A stretch of DNA of 64,000 bases from Opitutus sp. GAS368 (GTDB lineage Bacteria > Verrucomicrobiota > Verrucomicrobiia > Opitutales > Opitutaceae). Below the pieces are notes generated by a model. It searched no databases, was not told where the DNA came from, and saw only the letters and a list, made by a program, of their open reading frames with translations. Shown here in pieces: positions 15,929 through 23,320 of this stretch; positions within the stretch are counted from its first letter, which is position 1; each line of letters opens with the position of its first letter. The stretch is taken from positions 1-64,000 of the forward strand of contig CAMBVX010000002.1 of NCBI GenBank assembly GCA_945871085.1, written 5' to 3'. The position numbers were made by a program, and so were the translations under genes.

Positions 15929-17593
15929 TCACTTGGACAACGTGCGATTGAGGGCGCTGACGATGGCCTTGATGGAGGCGAGTTCGATATTGGTATCGAT
16001 GCCGGCGCCGTAGAGCGTGTGGCCGCGTTCGGTCTTGATCTGGATGTAACTCACGGCGCGCGCCTCGGCGCCCTGGCCGAGCGAGTGTTCGGAGTAGGAG
16101 AGGACGTCGAATTTTGGGAGCTTGGTGGCACTGAGGGCGCGCACGAAGGCGTCGATCGGGCCGTTGCCGGTCGCGGTGAGGGTGTGGAGTTTTTTGTCGA
16201 AACCGATTTCGGCTTCGCACGTGACGATGCTGTCGCGCTCGGTCGTTTTGAAATGCTGGAGTTCGACGGGCGCGGTGCGGGCGAGGTATTCGCGGTGGAA
16301 GACGTCGTGGATTTCCTGCGGAGTGAGCTCGGTGCCCTTGGCGTCGGCATAGTCGTTAATGATTTTGCCGATCTCCTTGTGCATGAGTTTCGGCAACGCG
16401 TAGCCGAAGGAATCTTCGAGCACGTAAGCGACGCCGCCTTTGCCGGACTGGCTGTTGATGCGGATGATGGCCTTGTAGCTGCGACCGAGATCGGCGGGAT
16501 CGATGGGAATGTAGATGACATCCCACGGGGCGTCGGGTTTTTGCACGGCCCAGGATTTTTTGATGGCGTCTTGGTGCGAGCCACTAAAGGCCGTGAAGAC
16601 CAACTCGCCGGCGTAAGGCTGGCGCGGCGGGACTTCGAGGCGCGTGCAGCGTTCGTAGACATCGCGGATGCCGTTGATGTCGGAGAAGTCGAGCCCGGGA
16701 TGGATGCCGTGCGTGTAGAGGTTCAGCGCGACGGTCACGATATCGAGGTTGCCGGTGCGTTCGCCGTTGCCGAAGAGCGTGCCCTCGACGCGGTCGGCGC
16801 CGGCGAGCAGGGCGAGTTCGGTCGCGGCGATGCCGGTGCCGCGGTCGTTGTGGGTGTGCAGCGAGATGAGGGTAAGCGCGCGGCGCGTGAGGTGCGTGGA
16901 CATCCACTCGATCTGATCGGCGTGGATGTTGGGTGTGGCGTATTCGACGGTGGCCGGGAGATTCAGGATGATTTTGTTGTCGGGGGTCGGCTGCCAGACG
17001 TCGGTGACGGCTTCACAAATCTCCAACGCGAAGTCGAGTTCGGTGCTCGTGAAGCTCTCGGGCGAATACTCGAAACGCATTCGCGTGCCGGCGGCGACCA
17101 GTGGGGCGGAGGATTGTTTCACCCACTTCGTGCCCTGGACGGCGATGCCGACGACGTCGGCGCGAGTGGCGTTGAAGACGTGCTGGCGTTGGGCCGGCGA
17201 CGTGGAGTTGTAGAGGTGGAAGATGGCGTTCTTCGCGCCGCGGAGGGCGGCGATGCTGCGGCTGATCAGCTCTTCACGGCATTGGCAGAGCACCTGGATC
17301 GCGACGTCGTCCGGGATGCGGTCTTCCTCGATGAGACGACGGCAGAAATCGAATTCGATTTGAGAAGCCGACGGGAAACCGACCTCGATTTCCTTGAAAC
17401 CAATTTTCACGAGCAACTCGAAATATTCGAGTTTTTCATCGACGCTCATGGGCTGGGCGAGGGCTTGGTTGCCGTCGCGGAGATCGACGCTGCACCAGAG
17501 CGGGGCGCGGTCGAGAGTGCGGTTGGGCCACTGGCGGTTGGGCAAGGCGACGGGTGGGAACGGGCGATATTTGCTGACGGGTGCGGGTTGCAT
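15929..17593 (-). CDS. leuA: 2-isopropylmalate synthase
   Basis: 554 residues, the long LeuA form with a C-terminal regulatory domain. The catalytic barrel shows SVDLRDGNQALAQPM, GFKEIEVGFPSASQIEFDF, the metal motif LHTHNDRGTG and VEGTLFGNGERTGN. The start MQPAPVSKYRPFPPVALPNR and the last 130 residues fit the leuA2-type enzymes. It condenses acetyl-CoA with 2-ketoisovalerate, the first committed step to leucine. The regulatory domain normally binds leucine for feedback control. A strong hairpin lies about 100 nt upstream in what would be the leader. No other leu genes are adjacent. Confidence 0.96.
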   Translation of the reverse strand: MQPAPVSKYRPFPPVALPNRQWPNRTLDRAPLWCSVDLRDGNQALAQPMSVDEKLEYFELLVKIGFKEIEVGFPSASQIEFDFCRRLIEEDRIPDDVAIQVLCQCREELISRSIAALRGAKNAIFHLYNSTSPAQRQHVFNATRADVVGIAVQGTKWVKQSSAPLVAAGTRMRFEYSPESFTSTELDFALEICEAVTDVWQPTPDNKIILNLPATVEYATPNIHADQIEWMSTHLTRRALTLISLHTHNDRGTGIAATELALLAGADRVEGTLFGNGERTGNLDIVTVALNLYTHGIHPGLDFSDINGIRDVYERCTRLEVPPRQPYAGELVFTAFSGSHQDAIKKSWAVQKPDAPWDVIYIPIDPADLGRSYKAIIRINSQSGKGGVAYVLEDSFGYALPKLMHKEIGKIINDYADAKGTELTPQEIHDVFHREYLARTAPVELQHFKTTERDSIVTCEAEIGFDKKLHTLTATGNGPIDAFVRALSATKLPKFDVLSYSEHSLGQGAEARAVSYIQIKTERGHTLYGAGIDTNIELASIKAIVSALNRTLSK

Positions 17594-17695
17594 GGAACGA
17601 AAAAGACGAGCGATTTTTGAGAGCTAACGGGGCCGGCTTCAAACCGGACTTGGTATCTTCACACCACGAATGGCGGCGGTAGGATCCGGGGACTG

Positions 17696-17740
17696 ACGCA
17701 CGACCGGCCGCTCGGCGGCCTCCTCTTAGAGGTCGTGCGT
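17696..17740. promoter_or_regulatory. Strong palindrome between leuA and the sigma-factor gene
   Basis: A perfect 10-bp stem (17696-17705 with 17731-17740, acgcacgacc/ggtcgtgcgt) encloses a perfect 6-bp inner hairpin (17706-17711 with 17715-17720, ggccgc-tcg-gcggcc). It lies about 100 nt upstream of leuA, in the 384-bp divergent spacer to the sigma gene. It could be a leader structure for leuA or an operator. I saw no leucine-rich leader peptide and no T-tract. The rest of 17594-17977 holds no gene I can support. Confidence 0.5.
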
Positions 17741-17977
17741 GGTGGTAAGTCGAAGGGACTGGAGCGAAGCTCGCATTTCGTGGTGCAGGTATCGGAGCGT
17801 GGCGGAAAAAGTCAAGGGACGGTTCGGCAGGAAACGTCGGGAATCACGGCGAAACGGGGACGTAAATCTCAGATGAAGAGCGATGGTGGCGCGCGCCGAA
17901 TTCGCGGGATCGATCCTGTAACCGCGCGCTGGAAGGCGCGTCTTGCCTGAGGTGCCTGACCTTGCCTCCATTCGCGT

Positions 17978-18571
17978 ATGCCTGACGACGATCCGCCGCT
18001 CGATCTGGCCGATTGCCTCAATCGAGTGCGTCGGCACGACCAGGCGGCTGCGCGTGAATTGGTGGAGCATCTGCACCCATTGGTCATCCGCATCGTGCGT
18101 TCACACTTACCCCGGCGGGTCGCCGAAGAGGATTTGTCGCAGGAAATTTTTCTGAAAATGTTTACGCGACTTGCACAGTATCAGGGGGCGGTGCCGTTTT
18201 CGCACTGGGTGTCGCGGATTGCCGTGACGACCTGCATCGATCATCTGCGCGCCCAGAAGCGTCGACCGGAATTCCGCTGGGCGGACTTGTCCGAGACGGA
18301 GGCCGAGGTGCTCGACAACATCATCACGAATGAAAACGACGTGCCCGCCAACGATGCGATGGCCGCGCACGAGCTGGTGCACAAGTTGCTCAGCCAGCTC
18401 AAACCGGACGATCAGATGGTGATTCGCATGCTCGATCTGGAGCAGAAAACGATTGCGGAAATCAGTGGGATCACCGGTTGGAATCAGTCGTTGATCAAAG
18501 TCCGTGCCTTCCGGGCTCGACGGAAGTTGCAGAAGCTATTTCAAGAACTACAAAAAACGGAACGCACATGA
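17978..18571 (+). CDS. ECF-type RNA polymerase sigma factor
   Basis: 197 residues. Region 2 runs about 23-95, with ARELVEHLHPLVIRIV, EEDLSQEIFLKMFTRL and FSHWVSRIAVTTCIDHLR; region 4 runs about 133-185, with LLSQLKPDDQMVIRMLDLEQ and a helix-turn-helix SLIKVRAFRARRKLQKLF. There is no extra domain. It should direct polymerase to a small regulon, possibly its own promoter. Its stop overlaps the next start by four bases (ATGA), so the following small membrane protein is translationally coupled and is the likely anti-sigma partner. Confidence 0.93.
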   Translation: MPDDDPPLDLADCLNRVRRHDQAAARELVEHLHPLVIRIVRSHLPRRVAEEDLSQEIFLKMFTRLAQYQGAVPFSHWVSRIAVTTCIDHLRAQKRRPEFRWADLSETEAEVLDNIITNENDVPANDAMAAHELVHKLLSQLKPDDQMVIRMLDLEQKTIAEISGITGWNQSLIKVRAFRARRKLQKLFQELQKTERT

Positions 18572-18870
18572 ATCTCAACGAACCCAAGCATCCTTGGAAT
18601 CGGCTCACGGCCGCCGCCCGGAAGCTGGCCCCCGAACGCGACACGGCGGCCCCCTATGGTTTTGCGGCCCGCGTCGCGGCCCTCGCGATGGCGCAGGAGC
18701 GCAGGGTCGCCTCGTTGTTTGAACGCTTTGCCTTTCGCGCGCTCGGTGCCGCCGTTGCGCTGGCGCTGCTCAGTGTTGTCGTAAATTATTCCAGCGTGGG
18801 CAGTGCGATGTCGTCCGCTGATGACGAATTAGCCGTCGAAGATCCGGTCGCGGTCCTGCTCGATACCTGA
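18568..18870 (+). CDS. Small single-span membrane protein, possible anti-sigma factor
   Basis: 100 residues from ATG 18568, which overlaps the sigma-factor stop. Residues 1-55 are hydrophilic and presumably cytoplasmic (LTAAARKLAPERD, FAARVAALAMAQERRVASLF), followed by one transmembrane helix at about 60-77 (ALGAAVALALLSVVVNYSS) and a short acidic tail. There is no zinc-binding anti-sigma (HxxxCxxC) motif. Position, coupling and topology suggest that it restrains the sigma factor, but no family is recognised. Confidence 0.7.
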   Translation: MNLNEPKHPWNRLTAAARKLAPERDTAAPYGFAARVAALAMAQERRVASLFERFAFRALGAAVALALLSVVVNYSSVGSAMSSADDELAVEDPVAVLLDT

Positions 18871-18874
18871 GCGC

Positions 18875-19480
18875 ATGGAAAAGCCTTGGAAAGTCGTGGT
18901 GGCCTTTGTTGGCGTATTTATTGCCGGCGCAGTTTTTGGTGGATTTTTTGCGCTACGGGTGAACCAACGAGACGTGCGGCCGCGTTTTTTGCCGATAGTG
19001 TCGTCGCCGGCTCCGGCGGGGGTGCCGCCGGCCGGGGAAACCCCGTCGCTGCCGAAGGGAGCGGGTGGTATCCGTCCGAACACTCCACTGCCGCAGTTGC
19101 CATTGCCGGCCGCGATGGCGGTGCAAGCGCCGCAGCTCATGCGGCGCTACGTGGAGCGCCTTGATCTCACGACAGAGCAAAAGGAAAAGATCAACCCGCT
19201 GCTCGTGCGGGCGGCGGCGGACATTCGCCGTCAGCAACAGACCAATCTGCGGGAGACGGCGATTATCATCCAACATTTGCAGGAGGATCTCGACAAAGAG
19301 CTGACTCCGGTGCAGCGCGTGCGCTTGGAAGAAATGACCGAAAATCAGCGTCAAATTGTTGAGCAACGGGAGCGCCAGCAGGCGGAGAAGCCGCGTAATT
19401 TGCCGGGGCAGAAACCGCCGTTCAAAGATGGGGTGAAGCCGAAGAAGGCGACGGGCAAGTCGGTCGACGAGGGAAATTGA
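18875..19480 (+). CDS. Membrane-anchored periplasmic protein, CpxP/heavy-metal-sensor-like
   Basis: 201 residues, starting 4 bp after the previous stop. One N-terminal transmembrane helix (VVVAFVGVFIAGAVFGGFFA) anchors a proline-rich linker (about 35-80) and a helical domain with LDLTTEQKEKINPLL and ELTPVQRVRLEEM. These are the paired LTxxQ-type helices of Spy/CpxP and periplasmic sensor proteins. The tail is rich in Lys, Pro and Gln. It probably senses envelope conditions and feeds the sigma and anti-sigma pair. The function is inferred from fold and operon. Confidence 0.7.
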   Translation: MEKPWKVVVAFVGVFIAGAVFGGFFALRVNQRDVRPRFLPIVSSPAPAGVPPAGETPSLPKGAGGIRPNTPLPQLPLPAAMAVQAPQLMRRYVERLDLTTEQKEKINPLLVRAAADIRRQQQTNLRETAIIIQHLQEDLDKELTPVQRVRLEEMTENQRQIVEQRERQQAEKPRNLPGQKPPFKDGVKPKKATGKSVDEGN

Positions 19481-19505
19481 CTTTGAGGTTGCGCGCGCCG
19501 CATCG
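19477..19505 (+). promoter_or_regulatory. Possible promoter of the SRP RNA gene
   Basis: TTGACT at 19477-19482 matches a -35 box at five of six bases and is correctly placed for transcription starting near 19512-19521. The -10 region (about 19499-19505) is a poor match. It overlaps the upstream stop codon. Confidence 0.3.
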
Positions 19506-19520
19506 CACCCCATGGTCCGC

Positions 19521-19619
19521 GTCGGCCAGGTGCCATGCATGAGCAGGCGCGTGAACTCCGCCAGGACCGGAAGGTAGCAACGGCAACGACGTTCTCTTAG
19601 TGCCGTGGAGTGCCTGGCC
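19521..19619 (+). ncRNA. ffs: Signal recognition particle RNA (4.5S, small bacterial type)
   Basis: The conserved SRP domain IV core is present: ccaggaccGGAAGgtagcaac at about 19561-19580, with the GGAA tetraloop and the asymmetric AGCA loop that bind Ffh. The ends pair as ggccagg (19524-19530) with cctggcc (19613-19619), giving a hairpin of about 96-100 nt. A run of six T follows at 19625-19630. Ends are approximate. The gene lies directly upstream of dnaX, an order also seen in Bacillus subtilis (scr-dnaX). Confidence 0.93.
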
Positions 19620-19640
19620 ACTTATTTTTTCGCGGCGGGC

Positions 19641-19704
19641 AGGAGCGGGCTTGCAAGCACTCCGGCGGTTGCGCTGAGTTTTGCTCGCCTGCAAGCAGGC
19701 TCCT
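19641..19704. repeat. REP-like inverted repeat between ffs and dnaX
   Basis: Arms aggagcgggcttgcaagca (from 19641) and tgctcgcctgcaagcaggctcct (ending 19704) are imperfect inverted copies of the same family as 2349-2424. The unit ends only 7 bp before the dnaX start, in its leader. Confidence 0.65.
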
Positions 19705-19711
19705 ACAAAAA

Positions 19712-20881
19712 ATGGCGGGCACATATCAAGTTATCGCGCGCAAGTGGCGGCCTCAGACCTTCGCCGACCTCGTCGGTCAAGATCACGTGGTCCGCACGCT
19801 GACCAACGCCATCAACCGCGGGCGGATCGCCCACGCTTACCTGTTCGTCGGACCGCGCGGTACCGGCAAGACTTCGACGGCGCGGATTTTTGCGAAGGCG
19901 CTCAATTGCACTGACGGACCGAAGGCGGATTTTGACGTCAACGACCCGGCGTGCGTCTCGATCGCCGAGGGTTCCCATCTCGACGTGGTGGAGATCGACG
20001 GTGCTTCCAACAACGGGGTCGATCAGGTGCGGGATCTCCGCGAGACGGTGCGCTACGCGCCGGCGCAGGGAAAATTCAAGGTCTACATCATCGACGAGGT
20101 GCACATGCTTTCGGCGCAGGCGTTCAATGCGTTGCTCAAGACCCTCGAGGAGCCGCCGGCACATGTGAAGTTTGTTTTTGCGACGACCGATCCGCAAAAG
20201 GTGCTGCCGACGATTATCTCGCGTTGCCAGCGCTTCGATCTGAAACCGATCCCGACCGACCTGATCGTGGAGCGGCTCAAAAAAATCGCGGTCGACGAGA
20301 AGATCAAAGTGACGGATGCCGCGCTCGGGTGTATCGCGCGCATGGCGGATGGAGGGATGCGCGATGCGCAGTCGATCTTTGACCAGATGATTTCGTTTTG
20401 TGGGGCGGAGATTTCCGAGCCCGACGTGCTGGATGTCTACGGGTTGGTGTCCGCCGAGAAAATCGCGGCGCTCGCGGCGGCGCTCGCGGCGGGCGATCAC
20501 CAGAAGTTGGTGGCGATCGTAGATGACTGTGACGCGGGCGGCCGCGATCTGGTGCGGTTGCTCGTCGATTTGCAGGCGTTGGTGCGGACGGCGTTGCTCG
20601 ACGCGATCGCGAAGGGCGGGCGGAGCGATGCGCTCGGAGGCGTCGCGATGACCACCGAACAAATCACGCGGATGCTCGACGGCCTGCGCGAAGGCGAGGG
20701 GAGTGTGAAGCTCGGGCTCGCTGAGAAAATTAATTTTGAAGTGACCTTGCTGAAGGCCGTCGAGGCGAGCCGGTCGCGGGCGATCGACAGCCTTATCAAA
20801 GAACTCGCGGCCCTGGCCGACGAGTCGCCGGCGGCCCCTGCAGTGGCCGGGACAGACGACAGCGAAAAAAAAAAGGACTGA
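19712..20881 (+). CDS. dnaX: DNA polymerase III clamp-loader subunit, gamma-type product
   Basis: 389 residues from ATG 19712, where homology begins ([21 protein letters not shown]). Walker A is GPRGTGKT (47-54), Walker B IIDEVH (126-131), sensor 1 FVFATTDP, and the arginine-finger region SRCQRFDLK. Domain III ([14 protein letters not shown]) is present. The frame ends right after an A10 run (20865-20874) at TGA 20879-20881, so the normal reading gives a short gamma-like protein with a polylysine end (EKKKD). A -1 shift gives the 529-residue tau form. Only two of the four usual zinc-module cysteines are seen (Cys66, Cys81). The protein loads the sliding clamp and links the replisome. Confidence 0.95.
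   Translation: MAGTYQVIARKWRPQTFADLVGQDHVVRTLTNAINRGRIAHAYLFVGPRGTGKTSTARIFAKALNCTDGPKADFDVNDPACVSIAEGSHLDVVEIDGASNNGVDQVRDLRETVRYAPAQGKFKVYIIDEVHMLSAQAFNALLKTLEEPPAHVKFVFATTDPQKVLPTIISRCQRFDLKPIPTDLIVERLKKIAVDEKIKVTDAALGCIARMADGGMRDAQSIFDQMISFCGAEISEPDVLDVYGLVSAEKIAALAAALAAGDHQKLVAIVDDCDAGGRDLVRLLVDLQALVRTALLDAIAKGGRSDALGGVAMTTEQITRMLDGLREGEGSVKLGLAEKINFEVTLLKAVEASRSRAIDSLIKELAALADESPAAPAVAGTDDSEKKKD
20865..20875 (+). other. A10 slippery site for -1 frameshifting or slippage in dnaX
   Basis: Ten consecutive A (20865-20874) followed by G, read as GAA AAA AAA AAG. This includes the A AAA AAG heptamer used in E. coli dnaX. Seven bases after the run the zero frame stops (TGA 20879), while the -1 frame is open to 21300. 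A possible stimulatory stem (cttggcc/ggccgag, one wobble) starts near 20901. Polymerase slippage on the A-run, as described for Thermus dnaX, is the other possible mechanism. Confidence 0.8.
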
Positions 20882-21300
20882 TTGAGCGATTGGAGATGCG
20901 CTTGGCCGCCGCGCTCGTGGCCGAGGGCCATGGCCGAGTGCTGACGGCGAAGGTGGACGTCGCCGAAAACGTGGAGAAGACGAGCGCACAGGCTGAGGAC
21001 GTGGCCGAGGCGGCCGCGACCGCAGCTCCGGCGACGATGGAAAATGGCGCGAATGTTTGGCCCGATGAAAACGCGGAGGCGGCGTTTATCGCGGATGCGC
21101 GTCAGCGGGGCGAGCCGGCCAAGGCAGCGGCGACCACGGTTCGAGCGGCGGAGGAAAAAGAGGATTTGCAGCGAGCGCTGCCACCGCTGGCGGAGTTGGT
21201 GAACCGGCTTTCACCGGCGGTGAGGGAGACGCTGGACGATCTTTTCCGGGTGAAGTTTACGGCCGTGCGTCGAGTGCCGAAAAGCGTGTTGAAGGGGTGA
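20872..21300 (+). CDS. dnaX: DnaX tau-specific C-terminal region (-1 frame extension)
   Basis: In the -1 frame, the reading continues from AAA GGA CTG at 20872 through [15 protein letters not shown] to a stop at 21300, about 140 residues. It is alanine, glutamate rich in the middle (a likely linker) and ends in a helical part, [20 protein letters not shown]. This would be the tau tail that contacts the polymerase and helicase in other bacteria. There is no good independent start: only a TTG at 20890 and an internal ATG. Without frameshifting it would be an orphan frame. Confidence 0.8.
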   Translation, partial: KGLIERLEMRLAAALVAEGHGRVLTAKVDVAENVEKTSAQAEDVAEAAATAAPATMENGANVWPDENAEAAFIADARQRGEPAKAAATTVRAAEEKEDLQRALPPLAELVNRLSPAVRETLDDLFRVKFTAVRRVPKSVLKG

Positions 21301-21384
21301 GGAGTAGGCTCGCGGTTTTGGCGCGACTGGGCGGGGCCAGAGAGGAATCGGTGCCGGGCGCGCAGTGGATGAGCGCGGCGCGGT

Positions 21385-21753
21385 TTACTCTTTCCAGATC
21401 GAGCCCACCGCGAGTCGGTCATCGATGCTTCGGGCGTAGAGGTAACCCTCGATTCCGCGGTCGGCGTAAGGCGCGAGCAACGGAACGATTTCGCGGCGAT
21501 ACATTCCCTCCTTCAAACCCTCGAGGCCGTCGAGGCGGACCAGCGCGTCGGCATCGACCGACCAGATCTCTCCGACGACGCCGTCGTGATCGTCGGGCTT
21601 GGCGACCATGCCGGGGAAACCGTCGAGTGCGTAGAGGCAAAAGCCGGGGGCGGTGCGGGCTTCGCCGACGAATTTCTGATCACTCAAATAGTGGTGATTG
21701 GAACAGGCGCGCTTGAGTGTGCCGTAAACGAAGACGAGTTTTTCCGTGCTCAT
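21385..21753 (-). CDS. Gamma-glutamylcyclotransferase-fold (AIG2-like) protein
   Basis: 122 residues. It starts with VFVYGTLKRACSNHHYL, the YGTL substrate-binding loop of the cyclotransferase/BtrG/AIG2 fold, and has GFCLYALDGFPGMV, VVGEIWSVDADALVRLDGLEG and the late GYLYARS. These small enzymes cyclise gamma-glutamyl amines or act in repair of glutamyl side chains; the exact substrate is unknown. It is the last gene of a set with PP2C and a kinase-like gene, its start overlapping the PP2C stop by four bases (21750-21753), so it is translationally coupled. Confidence 0.85.
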   Translation of the reverse strand: MSTEKLVFVYGTLKRACSNHHYLSDQKFVGEARTAPGFCLYALDGFPGMVAKPDDHDGVVGEIWSVDADALVRLDGLEGLKEGMYRREIVPLLAPYADRGIEGYLYARSIDDRLAVGSIWKE

Positions 21754-22640
21754 GGTGAGGGTGGCGGGGTGGTGGTCGCGTCAGAGGGGCGAGTAGCAGA
21801 CGGGATTTCTAGCACAAGTGCCGTGGTGTTGTCGCGTCCCGAAGCGTTCACGGCCTCCTCGACGAGGCGTTGGGCGGGCGTCGCGTCGGTGGGCGCTGGC
21901 GGCGAGCGGATGAGGTCTTCGAGTTGGCGGTCCCATAGACCGTCGGTGAGACCGTCGGAGCAAATGAGGAAGCGATCACCGGGGCGGTGATCGATGGCGC
22001 CGATTTGTGGATCGATAAACTGGTTGCCGGCGCCGAGGGCTTGATTGAGGGCGTGGCGGCCCGGGTGTTCGCGAGCTTGCCGCTCGTTGAGGTCGCCTTT
22101 GCGGCGTAACCAGCCGACGTAGCTGTGATCGTGAGTGAGTTGACGGATGCCGCCCGCGTGCGGGAGGTGATAAATCCGGCTGTCCCCGATGTGCGCGAAA
22201 TACATCCACTCAGGGGTGAACCAAGTGAGGCTGAGGGTCGCGCCCATGCCCGCGCACTCCTCGTAAGAGCGGCCATACTGAATCAGGTCGGCATGAATGG
22301 CGGAGAACAACTCGACAAGGATGTCGCTAAAACCGCTGACTAGGCCGACGGCGGAAAGGCGGAAGCCGCGCGGGAGTAGACGGGTGATGCGATCAATGGC
22401 GATGCGGCTCGCGAATTCGCCGGACTTCGCGCCGCCCATGCCATCACTCACGGCAAAGACGAAATCGGCTCCGGCGAGCGGGGCTTGGCCGGTTTTGCCC
22501 AGATAGCGCACTTCGTGGCCGTTGAACGTGAGGGCGAGGAAGGTGTCCTCGTTGTTTTTCCGCACGCGACCGACGTGGGTAAGACCGGACCAACGCACGT
22601 CGGCGGATCGGGGAGAGTCTGACGCAGGGACGGGGGGCAT
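21750..22640 (-). CDS. PP2C-family serine/threonine protein phosphatase
   Basis: 296 residues with the bacterial PP2C motifs in order: GRVRKNNEDTF (metal-site Glu31/Asp32), FAVSDGMGG (Asp66), GATLSLTWF, IGDSRIYHL, CSDGLTDGL and GRDNTTALV. It is a cytoplasmic Mn/Mg-dependent phosphatase. The C-terminus is a short Pro/Thr tail. The gene lies 21 bp after a tiny kinase-like gene on the same strand and overlaps the cyclotransferase-fold gene by four bases, so kinase and phosphatase are likely co-expressed and may oppose one another. Confidence 0.93.
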   Translation of the reverse strand: MPPVPASDSPRSADVRWSGLTHVGRVRKNNEDTFLALTFNGHEVRYLGKTGQAPLAGADFVFAVSDGMGGAKSGEFASRIAIDRITRLLPRGFRLSAVGLVSGFSDILVELFSAIHADLIQYGRSYEECAGMGATLSLTWFTPEWMYFAHIGDSRIYHLPHAGGIRQLTHDHSYVGWLRRKGDLNERQAREHPGRHALNQALGAGNQFIDPQIGAIDHRPGDRFLICSDGLTDGLWDRQLEDLIRSPPAPTDATPAQRLVEEAVNASGRDNTTALVLEIPSATRPSDATTTPPPSP

Positions 22641-22661
22641 AGGGAGAGAGCGAAAAAAAAC

Positions 22662-23072
22662 TCAGCCAGAGGGCTTGAGCGACACGGTGCCTTCGCCGCC
22701 AGCGAGCAGCGTGGCGAACTCGAAATCGATCACACAAAAGCGACCGTCGGAGATGCGGTAGGTGATGTTGCGCAACTCGCGATCTTCGTGGCGCACGCCG
22801 TAGAGCTCGATTTCGGCAAAGATCTCCGTTTGGCGTTTGGCATCCATGTGGTCGACGCGTGTGCCGCAGTTGGTGGTGACCATTTTCAGCTCTGCGGGCT
22901 CGACCTCCAGCAGGCGAGGAACGAAGGTGCAGCCTTGGGCTTCCAGATGACGGAGCACCCGCACCTCGTGATCGAAACGCTCCTTGGCCTGGTGCCCGCG
23001 GAAGGTTTTGTGGACCCGGCCGTCGTAGCCGATGCGCACGAGGGCCCGGGCGGTGTCTTTCATTTCGCGCAT
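22662..23072 (-). CDS. Compact protein-kinase-like protein
   Basis: 136 residues from ATG 23072 (ATG 23063 also possible). Kinase landmarks appear in the right order: candidate ATP-binding Lys22 (GRVHKTFRG), alpha-C Glu36 (RFDHEVRVLRHL), catalytic-loop HEDRELRN (His95, Asp97, Asn102) and metal-binding Asp116 in VIDFEFA. This is far shorter than typical kinases (over 200 residues) and lacks the large C-lobe after the DFE motif; it most resembles RIO/Bud32 or LPS-kinase-like folds. It is 21 bp upstream of the PP2C gene. Kinase activity is an inference from motifs; a pseudokinase is possible. Confidence 0.65.
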   Translation of the reverse strand: MREMKDTARALVRIGYDGRVHKTFRGHQAKERFDHEVRVLRHLEAQGCTFVPRLLEVEPAELKMVTTNCGTRVDHMDAKRQTEIFAEIELYGVRHEDRELRNITYRISDGRFCVIDFEFATLLAGGEGTVSLKPSG

Positions 23073-23209
23073 GATGATTGGTGCGGAGAGCGTTCGGGTG
23101 GGTGCGAGCGCTGGCAAGCGCGTCGTGCGGGCGGGCCCGCGAGTGGGCCAGAGCGACAAATGCCGTTGATGCCGCAAAAAAATGTCATGAATGAAACTTC
23201 TGATTGCCT

Positions 23210-23226
23210 CTGGCATATAAGGTGCT
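23210..23226 (+). promoter_or_regulatory. Candidate sigma-54 (-24/-12) promoter of glutamine synthetase
   Basis: The sequence cTGGCAtataaggtGCt places GG (23212-23213) and GC (23224-23225) with exactly ten bases between, the spacing required by sigma-54, and keeps five bases of the TGGCAC element. The -12 element is GTGCT rather than TTGCT. A start near 23237 would give an 84-nt leader. A nested TATAAG could alternatively be a sigma-70 -10 box, but no good -35 is seen. Confidence 0.45.
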
Positions 23227-23320
23227 GATTTCGACATTGAATTTTCGTTCCAGCAATGGGGCGGAACCTCGTCTCTCCCTCCACAAAAAACCTCAGCGCC
23301 CGCGCTCAAACCCACCTCTT

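Noticed and set aside
16019-17620. 533-codon plus-strand frame opposite leuA
   Set aside because: Shadow of leuA; repeated Gly/Asp/Val composition and no family signature.
20890-21300. An independent small gene downstream of dnaX with a TTG start
   Set aside because: The frame is open back through the A10 run and reads as the DnaX tau tail; an independent gene is less likely.
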